Source: Brachycybe producta (Eukaryota; Arthropoda; Diplopoda; Playtdesmida; Andrognathidae). From it: a stretch of 64,000 nt of DNA. The position numbers and the translations under genes are program-made. The stretch spans positions 1,612,001-1,676,000 of the forward strand of contig JAUPFP010000029.1 in the NCBI GenBank assembly GCA_036925085.1, written 5' to 3'. The notes under the pieces are model-generated. The model worked only from the letters and a program-made list of their open reading frames with translations, made no database searches and had not been told where the DNA came from. Below, in pieces: positions 35,106 to 46,120 of this stretch; the first letter of the stretch is position 1, and each line of letters opens with the position of its first letter.

Positions 35106-36404
35106 TAACTTGTAAGTTGAAACACCTTATGGCAAGATCTAGATTCAATAAAACTTAAAGTTGTAGGTATTTGAATTTCAGTTATAGAAAGTAGAAAAGC
35201 GAAAAATGGAGAAAGGAGTTGTTTTCCTTGAAGGCAGGCGAACGTTGCTAACACAATTAGTGTTTCATTAATAATTAAGTCTGTTGCAATTTTTCAAACA
35301 AACGAAATATGTTACTTCATAAAAAAATATATATGACAGTCGTAATTGTTAAGCTATCATCATATAAATTATTATGAAAGAAAGAAAAAAACTAGAACGA
35401 ATTTGTTCATTTTTGTTGGCGGGCAGATTCGTTCTTTGCAATTAACAAGCGAAATCCGTAATCTAACTGCAATAATTTATTATATTTCATATATTTTCTT
35501 GTGTTTGTCATTTGATCTCTAGTGAGGGGGGGGGGGGGGTGTGGGGCCGTCTCTCCCGAAGCCAAACTGTTGAGTTTTCTCTCTTTCTGTTTTCCCCCTC
35601 TCACTATTCTCCCAAGTGTCAGTTGTTTCATTGTTAACACTTATAATATGACTTGTGTCACATGATTGATGACGTCAAGTTGTGTGACATCAATTTGTCA
35701 ACAGTTTTGTTTCATTCTCTTGAAAAATAGAAAGATTAGTTTGGATGAGGTGAAACATAATTCCACCCAAGAGAACAATTAAGTAAATGTACCCAAATAT
35801 AGAAGAGAAAAAGGTACATTAGGTGTATATACGTGTATATATCCCTACAACACACACGTATGTGATGTAGATAGCAGGTTAAAGCTGTTCCTAATGCTCA
35901 TTTAATAGGTGATTTTCACTTCAATTAAGATGAATTATTTCCTCTTCTTTTCTGACGGACACTTCTTCTATGAGATATACATTATATAAGATAGTGAGTG
36001 GTAGACAGAAAGAAACAAACTTGTTGGCAACTAATATTTGGCCCTAACTGGCCCATCCACACTGACTTATTTTTCTCAGAAGATTCGATGCAAAAAATAC
36101 AGTAAGTCAAATATTGCTGTGAATATTGCAGTTTCTTGTAAAAAAAACCCAACAAGATAAGCGTTTTCTGTAAGCCGGTGTGTAAAAAACTACTTTAAGC
36201 AATGCAAAAGTATTACCGCATTGGCGATTGCAAAGCTACCAAGTTTTTTTTGTTGTAAAATAAAATTTTATTTTAATTACTTTATAAAATATATAATTCT
36301 TTTTAGTAAAAGCCTAAACTAAATTATAAGCGCATAGTTTTTTTATATTAATTTATTATAAAAATATTATGATATAAAAGAATTTCTTGCTGATGTTTTC
36401 GGCC
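35106..36404. other. AT-rich non-coding stretch with G14 and a CRE-like site
   Basis: No gene. G14 lies at 35526-35539. A perfect TGACGTCA lies at 35670-35677, between GTGTCACAT and GTGTGACAT blocks. A frame at 35407-35640 covers the complementary C-run and is not protein-like. Confidence 0.5.
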
Positions 36405-36590
36405 TGGTATAGACAGAGAGACCATCTTCAGAAAGTGAAGAGTGGGTGAGTCCAGCCACAAGTGGTGACCACCGTCTTGTTTGTCACTGTTGATTAAGGT
36501 CATACCAGTGGAATGTGGCGGTCTATCGTAGTCCATGTTAACCACTACGTTTTTAGATACTTTGTGTCGCCACAAAGTAGCTAACAAGGT
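36405..36590 (-). mobile_element. family D fragment, opposite orientation
   Basis: Reading along the plus strand, CAGAGAGACCAT, GTGGTGACCACCG and GTCATACCAGTGG match the reverse complement of the 34836-35105 element in the same order. It ends with ATACTTTGTGTCGCCACAAA, a strong hairpin. The outer ends are not defined. Confidence 0.65.
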
Positions 36591-37576
36591 AGCCTAAGAA
36601 TTTTGTTAAGATTTGAGTCAATTTATTGAAAGAAAATTTTATTATTTCCAATTTTCTTTTATTATTTAATGCAAAAGAGTTTGACTTCATAGTTTTTTTT
36701 TTTTAATTTTTAAGCAATCTTCTTTCTGGTGCTCTTACAAAAATTTCATAAAAAATGACAGTTGGCATTTGAAGTGGTTTCAATTTAATACCATAATTGA
36801 ACATTTCTAAAAGTGTCCTTATCGGTTAAGAATATATTTACCAGAAATGACGTTTAAAAAAACGTTTAAAGGAGGTTTTTGTACATCAATTCAAATTGGA
36901 TGAAAGACATAAATAACAACACACACACACACACACCTTCAAAAATGAATTTGTTTGTTGTAATTTGTACACAGGTAAATTATTTATAAAAAAAACACCT
37001 GTAAATGTATATAAATATTTGAAATTGTTACAAACAACCTTCAATTTCCAATATAATTTCGAATATAAACGTTGAGTTTCTATAGAAAGAGAGGAGGCTC
37101 TTCCCCCCCCCCCCCCAATTACACGACGAAACATTTCTCTCTCTTTTCTTAAAAAAAAACGATTGTTAATATCGTTGAAAATACATTATTATTATTATTA
37201 TTATTTTTATGGTGAAAAATTCATTCGTGATTGACAGATTCGTTTAGTTGCGTTGCACTTTAAATTGAAAAACACGAGAGAGTTGGATAAAAAAATCAAT
37301 CAGCAATTTCAATTACAATTTCACTAAAATATTACCTTACGCTTTCTCTCTATCTTTCTGTTTTTCTTTCTCTCTCTCTCTCTCTCTCGATATGAAATGT
37401 CAAATAAATGTTTAAAATGCACCTAATATTTTCTTTAAAACAGGATAAAAAAAGGCAAATATAAAAATTGTTTTAACACCAATTTCAAATTGCTTTTTTT
37501 CTATGCAATCAATAGCTGTAACATTAGAAAAGAAAAAATTGATACGAAAATATATAATTTAAAATTAAGATTTATA
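36591..37576. other. AT-rich non-coding stretch with C14
   Basis: No gene. (CA)n lies near 36919-36936, C14 at 37103-37116, (TTA)n near 37187-37206 and (TC)n near 37371-37388. Confidence 0.6.
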
Positions 37577-37818
37577 CAATAGAACCTCGATTATCCGACA
37601 TTAATTGCAACCGAAAAAGGTGTTTGATTGTATAATAAGATTGATAAAAGTAGGCCTATCGTTTTACATTTAAAACTTTCTATATTATACATGCGACTCA
37701 CACGTATCTAATTGTGTATATATGTAAAATACAAATACGTAAGAAAATAGTGTACAAAACAGCGTTGGATAATAAGGAATGTCGGATTATCGAAGTTCAG
37801 ATAATCAGGATTATATTG
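37577..37818. mobile_element. pogo/Tigger-like MITE, 242 bp, TA-flanked
   Basis: The left end is CAATAGAACCTCGATTATCC. The reverse complement of the right end is CAATATAATCCTGATTATCT. A second inner pair, TCCGACATT against AATGTCGGA, strengthens the symmetry. TA lies on both sides (37575-37576 and 37819-37820). The ACCTCGATTATCCGA motif is characteristic of pogo-type termini. It is non-coding. Confidence 0.85.
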
Positions 37819-39134
37819 TATTATTATAATACGCGGCCTATATAATAGTTTTTTGACTTCCAACTTGTTGAAAGTTTTTTTTCTTCTTAGAATTTAAGTG
37901 GATTTGTTAATCACTTAAGACTGCAAGTAGATCATTTATTTTGTCCCTGTATCGTTAGATGACGCCACTAACCCTCCTTCCATAGAAATGTGCTGCAGAC
38001 ACTCTTCAACTCTGTCTCACCTTCTTCCTTTTTTTTTCACGTGGCAAACTTTTAATTGCGTCATCGCTATTTCTACACGTGCTCTCTTCACTTATATTAT
38101 GTTCTGGGTATGTTTGTGACGTGCTGATAAATGTGGTTGTTTTGGATGCTTTTAGAGCTAAAAGGGCTGTATTCGATTTCAACTAATTATTGCATGCGAG
38201 TATAGTTTGCCATCTACGGAGGTTGCAGGCGCCATCTACCTTGCATTTACACAAGTATTGTTCTATGGAGCCCTCTTAAGATACCGTTTCCACCGTAGTC
38301 TATAAAAGTGGTTTCATTTGTAAATACAGTGACTATTAATCATGAGTTACAAATATACTGATATACACATAATTTATTATTGCACATTGGGGTAAATGGC
38401 CATTTTAACCCTTTATTGGTTTTCATTTATAAATATATATCTGTGGCTAAACTACATAATAACAATATGGCCGAAAATATCTATCTACATTGAGGTTTTT
38501 TAAAATTTGAAATAATAAGAAAAGAAAAAATGTCAAAATCTTGTTTAGAATTTGACAAACTTCTGTATAGAAAACAACAACAAAAAAAGAGACCACAGAT
38601 GTTGGTAGAAAATTGAGGGAGACTGGGAGGGACCCGGGTGGGAACAAATACCCTCTCTGTTCTCTTTTCTACTTTTGATTCATTCCCTTTCTACTATTTA
38701 TTGATTAGTCATTAAGTGAAATGGGATTTTTAACACCCACTCACCCATTCACCCTCCCAAATAAGTGAAGATGAAATACAGAATGAAAAAAATTCCACCT
38801 AGATAGCAGTTAATGATGAATTACTTTTAGATGTGAAAAAAAATCTAAACCCCTTTATACACTTTTGTAATTTCTTTATATTTTTCAACAAAGTTTTTTA
38901 TAATTGTTAAAAACAAAAGGAGGGTTTAAAAAACCTCAAGACACATGAGGTCGCCACCATTCAGACCCAGCATGAATCAAATATGATTTTGCATTTGGCA
39001 TTTGTATTTAAACTATCCAAATGTATTGGAATGTATTGTACAAAAATTGTCATTCCTGCTCATCTCTTTCACTTGCAATGAATTTTCAAATGCCAAATGT
39101 GCCATGAATGTCCATAGTTACAGTGCAACTACGT
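37819..39134. other. non-coding stretch
   Basis: No gene. GCCATCTAC occurs twice (near 38210 and 38231). Otherwise AT-rich with T-runs. Confidence 0.5.
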
Positions 39135-39650
39135 CCACTCTGAACGGCATAACTTTTCAAGCGTGCAGTGCACACTAGAATTGAAGACATCCCTGCATTC
39201 CAGACTTTTCACTCCCGCTTGTCTGGTTCTTATTTAATGAATTTTCGAAGTTTTATAAATATTCCAAGGCTGAATATTTTTAAAAGATGAAAGTCTTCCA
39301 CATGCCCTGAAAAGCACTGAAATGAACCCAGGAGGGCCCAACAGACTTTGGAGGACCATAAAACCCATAAATTCAAAAAAGTAAAAATTGTCAAAAAATG
39401 AAATTCTTCTCTTGGAAAATTTTCAAAAAATGGCACAAAAAAAAAAAAGAAAGTCATCTAGATGCCCTGAAAAACACTTAAATGAACTCAGGACGGCCCA
39501 AAAGACTTCCGAGGACCAGAAAACCCCATAAATTCAAAAATTGCAATGAATTTTCGAAGTAGAAATTTTATGAGAAACCATAGCCACTCTGAACGGCGTA
39601 ACTTTTCAAGCGTGCAGTGCACACTGGTATTGAATTCATTCCTGCATGAC
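39135..39650. repeat. nested direct-repeat array A-B-B'-A'
   Basis: Block A (39135-39200) recurs as A' (39584-39650): CCACTCTGAACGGCATAACT against CCACTCTGAACGGCGTAACT, followed by the shared TTTTCAAGCGTGCAGTGCAC. Block B (39289-39380) recurs as B' (39449-39540): ATGCCCTGAAAAGCACT against ATGCCCTGAAAAACACT, then GAGGACCA and CCATAAATTCAAAAA in both. A TGCAATGAATTTTC motif recurs at 39073 and 39541. No coding frame survives. The structure fits repeated segmental duplication, or a larger repeat with its own internal repeats. Confidence 0.8.
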
Positions 39651-40082
39651 TTTGCTGTGAATGTGCATCGCTTCTAACAGTTTTATTCCGGCTCGTCTGG
39701 TTCATTTGAACCAGATGATGGAATAAATTAAATGAAGTCATCTAGATGACGTCATGACATCGAAGTGGATTCTTTTAAATTTTAATTTGTCGTCTGCAAG
39801 AGAAACAAAATGGCGTCTTACTGTTTATACATAGCCAATACCTTATTATTATTATTATTATTATGATATACTTTGTTTAATGGAGTCAATTATTATTATC
39901 ACTTCTATTTTATTTTGTCCTACGAAAAGTGGGAATTTATTTGTGAAAACACCAATGTGTTTTCTCTATGAGCTTTAATAATTTAATAGCAAAAAAAAGT
40001 TGACTAAAGAGGGCAGCACCTACTTAAGTAAAAATTCTGATAATAAATAGAAGTCATAAAATAAATAAGATTTAATGTTACT

Positions 40083-40096
40083 CCACTAGGTGGCAA
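40083..40096 (+). promoter_or_regulatory. CTCF-like motif
   Basis: CCACTAGGTGGCAA fits 13 of 14 positions of the core CCASYAGRKGGCRS known for bilaterian CTCF. One short motif in non-coding DNA is weak evidence for occupancy. Confidence 0.3.
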
Positions 40097-41054
40097 CACC
40101 AACAAGGCGACTGCTGTGAAACAGTGAACAGTCAAGACATGAGGGCGCCCGCAGCTAATTAACAAAGGGGGCGCTTGCCTCCCCTGTAGAAAGCAAAATT
40201 TCTTATTTGAGTATTTTATAATTTTAAAATTTAAAAAAAAAAGCAAATAAAGTGTGTTTGATCCACTGTTCTATATGATATTAAAAAATGAGGGTTATAT
40301 GGTTGAATTTGAGGCTATTTTTGCACAATGTAGTCATTTTCATATTTTAGCCTTCATCACTTTATGAAACAGTGCTGCACATAAGCAGAATGCATATTTT
40401 AGCCATTTTCGTTTTTAATGTAGAAAAAGATCAGCTGTTCTGTTAAAATACATAAGACACATCGACATAATATTTGACTGGAAGTTCAAAAAGTTACTTT
40501 TTATTGCACTTCCGGTTGAATATTCTGGAAAAGTAGACATCTCTATGAGACTTCCGGAATAATTTATATAATTTCTTTTGTAAGATAGCCTCTATGATAA
40601 GCCTTCTATACGAGCGTTATAGGAGACTATTATTGGCGACCTAGGATTGTATAATAGGGTGCAAAAATTAAGATATTCCGGAATTCTTTGTTGTTTTTTG
40701 TTGCTGTTTTTTTGATTTTGCATTGTTTTCATTTGAGTTCTCGCGTTTCTCTGTAGTTATTTAAGTCACATATATTATCAATAATAACACCAAAGTGAAT
40801 TATTTTTTTTATTGATTTCGATTTTAAATTTGGCTGAAATTTTCTTCATTTGGGTTTGTTCTTGTTTAATTTTGGTAAATGGGTAACAAGTCAAAATCCT
40901 CTCTTATTCTTAAAACAGAGTGATTTTTAAATCTGAGGAAGAGGAAAGTGAGGTGAGGAAAAAAAAAACACCAACAAACTGTTGCAGTCAAATGTCAATT
41001 GTTCATAATTTTTTTTTTTCTTGTATAGCCTCGTATTGAGTTTCATTAATGGTG

Positions 41055-41068
41055 GCGCCACCTTCTGG
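41055..41068 (-). promoter_or_regulatory. CTCF-like motif, opposite orientation
   Basis: The minus strand reads CCAGAAGGTGGCGC, fitting 13 of 14 positions of the CTCF core. It faces the motif at 40083 about 970 bp away. Confidence 0.3.
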
Positions 41069-42420
41069 AGACGGACAGTGTTTAAAAATTAAGGAGTGGA
41101 GTTGAAAAAGGAGGAGAGGGTGACAATATTTCGTCCACAGTTTCTTCTTTGTTGTTCTATTTCCTCCTCTTCATGACTTATTTTCGAGAACGAATTCACG
41201 GAAGTTTTTTTAGCTGGTGAGTTTTTAATTTCAATTTTGTCGCTTCTTTTAAATTGCATTCTTGCATTAGAAATCACTTGGAAATTCCAATGACCATTTT
41301 TAGAGAGAGAGAGAGAGTTCACTTGGAATTCAATGTATTTCACTTTTATTTTCGATGCATTATGAATCGATTATTGCTTGAAAAAATCTTTAAGTAAGAG
41401 CGCTTTAATTAATAGAGGGCGCTGTGTTCGATACAGATTGAAGAGATAGAATTGCAGCGCCTCATACTGGTATCACTGAGAACTACTGTGATGTATTTAT
41501 TGCCTCATAATATATATTTTCCTGAATGTCCCATTTTTTTAAAAAAAATCAATAATAAGGTCCTATATAAATGGGGGTCACTTACTGGGTCAGAGATTCT
41601 CGCCCCACCCCCTTTTTGTTTTTTTGTTCACTACTTGAATGAATGATTGAATGGTCACTCATCCTTGACCCCTTTTTCTGACCGTTTTGAACAAAAAAAG
41701 CCCTTATGATTTTTAACTTTGACATTTATCTGATTTTGAACTATTTTTTAATTGATATTAATTAATTTTCACATTTAATTTGAATTATTTCAGATTTTAT
41801 GGGTTTTCATTGAGTTATACATTAAAATTGTTAAAATGTAATTCACATTTTAATTTTTTTTATATGAAAAGAACATAATTGCATAATAATTAATTAATGG
41901 TAGCAAATATTTATTTAAAGATCAATGAACGCGATGATTAATGAATATTTTGAAGAAGAAAAAAAAATGTCTTCGTTTTGTTTTCTCTTTTTCTTGTTAC
42001 TCATCTTGAATTTACAAACAATCTTGAAGAAGAAGAATAAGAAGGTGGTTTCCATGGTAACCGCCAAATATAGTCTCACTGTGCCCCTTGGGAATGTTTG
42101 GTGGTTGTGGGGTGAAAGGGAAGATTAGAGGGTACGGCTAATGTGGGTTTGTTGAAGGGGGGGTTAAAGGGTTAGACAAAGAAGAAGGGGGAATGCAGAT
42201 TGGGAGCCACACAGTCTGCCGAAAATAACACAGGAGGAAAAAAAGGACCCATAAAAAACCTTTATCCTCCTATATTCATTAGGTAGGATGATGATGGTGA
42301 TGGTTGCCATATTAACTCAATGCAACTCTTTCTTAGTGGCGCTGAATAAGCGCCGAATTGAATAAATGCCAAACATTTAACATTAGTTTGGCATTTCTTT
42401 AGTTTGGAGTTTTTTCAGTT

Positions 42421-42661
42421 TGGCGCTTGATCAATTTCGAGCTTGGTTAATCTGGCGCTTGATCAATTTCGAGCTTGGTTAATCTGGCGCTTGATCAATT
42501 TCGAGCTTGGTTAATCTGGCGCTTGATCAATTTCGAGCTTGGTTAATCTGGCGCTTGATCAATTTCGAGCTTGGTTAATCTGGCGCTTGATCAATTTCGA
42601 GCTTGGTTAATCTGGCGCTTGATCAATTTCGAGCTTGGTTAATCTGGCGCTTGATCAATTT
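42421..42661 (+). repeat. 32-bp minisatellite, 7 identical units plus a partial
   Basis: Units start at 42421 and every 32 bp to 42645: TGGCGCTTGATCAATTTCGA followed by GCTTGGTTAATC. The units are identical, which implies recent expansion or ongoing homogenisation. TGATCA is a perfect 6-bp palindrome in each unit. Degenerate relatives flank both sides (TTTGGCATTT, TTTGGAG, TGGCGCTAAATCAA). Confidence 0.97.
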
Positions 42662-43380
42662 GGCGCTAAATCAATGCTACCAACAAGGCTTTCTTTTCTT
42701 AACGATTATTCGGGTTCACAATATTTAAAGTTCAAGAAGAGAGGTGTGTTTCCACTTTGAAACCCATTATTATTTCTAATACTATTTTCACCTAATTTCG
42801 ACTTAAAACTTCATGACCTAAAAAGTAAATATCTATTGATGTTTTATTATTACATGAGGCTGAATTTTTATTTTGTTGCTACTTTTTTTTTAACATCTAA
42901 AAAATAATCTTGTTATTTTTCTTACAGAGAGGATCGGTTCTTGTTCTTTTTTTATGAATGTTGTTTTATGAAATTTTCCATCCTCGGAGTTGTTAACATG
43001 TGGACTCTTTTCTTTGTTTCAATGTTGGGTTTACAACCCGCAGGTTTTTTTAATGCACCCCTAATCACCCCTCGTAGACCTGTTAAGCTTAATTATTAAT
43101 CTTATATTCCCTCTTTCTCTTATATATTTCTCCATTTTATGCAACTTCTTCTTCAGGTTGCAATTTTTTTTTTGTTTTTTTTTTTGCTTTATTCACCTTC
43201 TTCTTCTTCTTCTGTCCTTAATGGATTTACTATTTCAAGGAAAAGAAAATGGAGAAAGAAGAACAAACATTGTGAGAATTATTTTCAATTCTCCTTAAGG
43301 TTCTATTTAAGTTCGTTTTTATACAGACACAAATAAGACTTTTTTGGGGGGATCGAAACACAGCAGTAACGTGATTATTA
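42662..43380. other. AT-rich non-coding stretch
   Basis: No gene. T-runs and a TTC run near 43197-43214 give a Ser/Phe/Lys-rich frame at 43139-43336 that I do not accept as coding. Confidence 0.55.
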
Positions 43381-43671
43381 GGGCTCCGGATTTTTATGCA
43401 ATATCAAGCAAATGTTTCTCAATGTGTGACACAAGAGCCAATTATGGAATAACAATCTCTCATTTAGATCAACCAACAATTAGGCTTTTTTTTTAAATAA
43501 AAATACTAGACAGAGGCAAGAACTCTAGTTGACAACTGATAGCCTCTAACCAGCGTTTTTTGATTAAAAAAGGCATAATTGCAGATACTCTACTCTCTTC
43601 ACAATTGGCCATTTGGGGGTAACAGATTGAGAAACATTTGCTTTTGATATATTGCATAAAAATCCGAGCTC
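43381..43671. mobile_element. family B palindromic MITE, copy with longer centre
   Basis: The left end GGGCTCCGGATTTTTATGCA follows TA. The right end is ATTGCATAAAAATCCGAGCT. The pair ATCAAGCAAATGTTTCTCAA / TTGAGAAACATTTGCTT is kept. The centre is about 50 bp longer than in the copy at 26894. The right TA flank is not seen. Confidence 0.85.
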
Positions 43672-44461
43672 AAATGATTATGTCTTGCATTCATTAATTT
43701 GGGAAGTCATTTATAGGACCAATATTTATTACTTTTTATCACCCCATCTGTCTTATGCACAAATGAACGCTGGAAACTTAGCACTTGAACCTTCCGAGTA
43801 AGAGTTTCAACATAGAAAACACCTCTCAAGGGTACTCCTTGTTTTAAACAATGTTTTTCTATGTTTGGCGATCTTGCTGAAAGAGTTCAAGTGCCAGGTT
43901 TTCTTGTTGAATTTGAGACAGCAGTTTGCTTACTGTGCTTTCAGTGATTGCCTGAATACAAGGGGTAGCTGTTGCTATAGTACAATCGAATCCATTTTTA
44001 TTTTTTCTGTTTTTACTACATTTCTATTATGGATTTCCGTTTGATTTATTTATTCCCGTTCTTCGTGTCAAAAATACAAACAAATATTTGCGTCATAAAC
44101 ACTTTTTTGTTTTTGTTCTGTCTCTTTCACTGCAACATAAGAACATATTCATTTTGAAACATTTTTTTTTTTGGGGGGGGGGGGGGTCTTCTTTTTCTCA
44201 TATAAAAACATAAATCCTTTTATTTGTATGAGGATTTCTTTTTGTTTCCTGTCGTATATAAAGTTCAGCTGCTCCATTCTAATAAGTAGACCATGGATGA
44301 GGATAATATTGAACAACAACAATGTTCAACAAAAAACATGGATTCTGGTTGCTGTTTTTATAAAATTGTAAACAGGGTCGTAATTGCTTGCTTGGTTAGG
44401 AGGCGCCACAAGTCACTTTTAAGGCGCCGCCGCTATAATTCTCTTTCGAAAGGTTAGATTT
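43672..44461. other. non-coding stretch with T11-G14 run
   Basis: No gene. The ATTGCCT-type motif TTTCAGTGATTGCCTGAATA lies at about 43949. T11 followed by G14 lies at 44162-44186. A short GC-rich part (GGAGGCGCC, AAGGCGCCGCCGC) lies at 44399-44432. Confidence 0.5.
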
Positions 44462-44529
44462 GTCACGTGACGACTTATTTCCGGGGAGTGTACACTCTTA
44501 GGCTCTCATGTAAACGGTTGTCACGTGAC
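44462..44529. promoter_or_regulatory. paired perfect GTCACGTGAC sites
   Basis: GTCACGTGAC occurs at 44462-44471 and 44520-44529. This 10-bp palindrome is the CLEAR/M-box form of the E-box bound by MITF/TFEB/USF-type bHLH-ZIP factors in animals. The pair, with the upstream CpG-containing GGCGCC patch, could be an enhancer or distal promoter. No transcript start or gene is visible nearby. An ATCACGTGAT lies at 48179-48188. Confidence 0.4.
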
Positions 44530-44620
44530 AAACGAGTATGTCTTCGCTTTACTTAACCTAGTTATAAAGTGACCTGTGCTATAAGTGATGTAACCCTGGT
44601 CAAACGTCAAACGTCAATTG

Positions 44621-45460
44621 TTAAAGATGGTTTATGAACAGCTAATTTTCTTTGAACTCTTGATTATTCTGCAATTAAAGAATAAGATTATGAAGAAATT
44701 TAAAGTGTTTTAAAAACTAGAAGGGTAATTTTAGGGTGTGAAAAAAAAAATCATTATCATGATTTAAATCAAGACTTAGAAAAAAAGTAGAGAAAATCCT
44801 AAATTTTCTAGAATCCGAATCCGAATCCTAAAGATTCTCGAATTCCTCAATTCTCACGAATATCAAATCTCTCGAATAATATATTATTCATTAAAAAGAT
44901 ACAAAAGGGTGTGAGACATTTGCCCTAAAGACACTTGCCCTAAAAACATTTACCCTAAAGGGACATTTGCCCTAAAAGGATTCGAGGATTCGAATGGCCC
45001 AGCCCTAGAAAAAAATCAATACTACTTTACATTAAAAATGTAAAATTTAAATACATGTATATATTAAAATTTAAAAAGCACAACACAAACAATAGGAAAC
45101 AATTGAAGTTTTAAGAAACGTACCCTTTAATTGTTTATTAACTTTAATTACAAATTATTATTTTAAAATTTTCTAAAAAAACACGTCATTTTCAAATTTA
45201 GCTTTAGTTTTGACTGCTCAAATAAGTAATGAATATTTTATTTTATAACTGATAACATACTAAATAAATTATAAATAATTAAATGTCTTAATTTTCATGT
45301 TAATAATTTTTCAAAATAAACTTTTTTTAGACAGAAATTAAAAAAATGAAAGAATACCATTAAGTGTTTAAGCTACCCTTCTAGTTTCTAAAACATTTTC
45401 TAGTTTCTAGTAATTCCGCACTTGAAATACAGAATACTTGTGCCAAGACAGTGTTAACTG
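44621..45460. mobile_element. IR-1 family element, copy g, split by ~500 bp
   Basis: Left part: TTAAAGATGGTTTATGAACA, then CTCTTGATTATTCTGC, then AAAAACTAGAAGGGTAAT to about 44740. Right part resumes near 45288 with ATTTTCATGTTAATAATTTT, then AAGCTACCCTTCTAGTTTCT and CAGTGTTAAC near 45460. The DNA between, which includes the hAT-like unit at 44800-45007, is absent from other copies and must be later insertion. Confidence 0.7.
44800..45007 (-). mobile_element. hAT-like fragment with GGGCAAATGTC repeats
   Basis: On the minus strand the end reads TAGGGCTGGGCCATTCGAAT, a form typical of hAT termini. Four near-identical 15-16 bp units (ACATTTGCCCTAAA on the plus strand) lie at 44914-44979. TAGAAAAAAA occurs outside both ends (about 44777 and 45006), which could be a target duplication. 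The opposite terminus is not recognisable, so the class is tentative. Confidence 0.45.
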
Positions 45461-45934
45461 TGTGTCCATAGATTCTCTCCTTTCTTTTATCGTTTTTTTG
45501 CCGCACTTTTTATTTTTCTCTGACATTCATAAGGATTTGAAGTAATCCATCAAAATGTAGCTCATGTCACTCAATGATAATAGTACCACACAACCACTTT
45601 TAAACTACTCTCTCTCCTCTTCCCCCCCCCTAGTAATATGTATGACATAAGTCCCTCCCCTCTCTTTCTGATCAATAGTAATGATTTCTATATAATGTAA
45701 TATGGATTTGGATGGAATAATAAGAGTTTAGAATCAGGTCTTTTTGTGACGATATTCTGTGGGAATGGTTACTCCTTTATAGCTTAAGAATGCCTGACTG
45801 TAAATGGGGTCCATCATCATCATCATCATTCTGACCTGATAATGACCCCATTGGCTACTTACTGGCGGCTACTCACTTGTCTTATATAATATCTAAAATG
45901 GCATCATCCGCTTTTTTTCTTTTAGAAATGTATA
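45461..45934. other. AT-rich non-coding stretch
   Basis: Nothing gene-like. A short C-run lies near 45622 and a CAT run at 45813-45828. Confidence 0.55.
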
Positions 45935-46120
45935 TGTTAATGTCAATCTGCGGAATCAGTCAATCTGCAGATTGCCTAGGTAAAATCTGCAAAACGACCA
46001 ATCTGCAAAATTCAACACATATTATGGTATTGAACTTTGCAGATTGACTAGATGTTTGGTGGTTTTGCAGATTGCCTAGACAGTCTGCAGACGGGCTGAT
46101 TCCGTAGATCGACTGTAACA
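45935..46120. mobile_element. family E palindromic MITE, copy 2, TA-flanked
   Basis: The left end is TGTTAATGTCAATCTGCGGA. The reverse complement of the right end is TGTTACAGTCGATCTACGGA. TA flanks both ends. The internal AATCTGCAAAA and TTTTGCAGATT units are shared with 17607-17783 in the same order. Confidence 0.87.

Larger units (their letters stand above)
39651..42420. other. non-coding stretch with two CTCF-like motifs
   Basis: No gene. GTCATCTAGATGAC overlaps a perfect TGACGTCA at 39747-39754. (TTA)n lies near 39843-39863 and GAGAGA near 41304. A degenerate precursor of the next minisatellite (TTTGGCATTT, TTTGGAG, TTTGGCGC) lies at about 42339-42420. Confidence 0.5.

Noticed and set aside
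44881..44985. Interstitial telomeric repeat (TTAGGG-like) at the GCCCTAAA array
   Set aside because: The unit is 15-16 bp with GGGCAAATG, not a hexamer. It lies inside a transposon-like insert.
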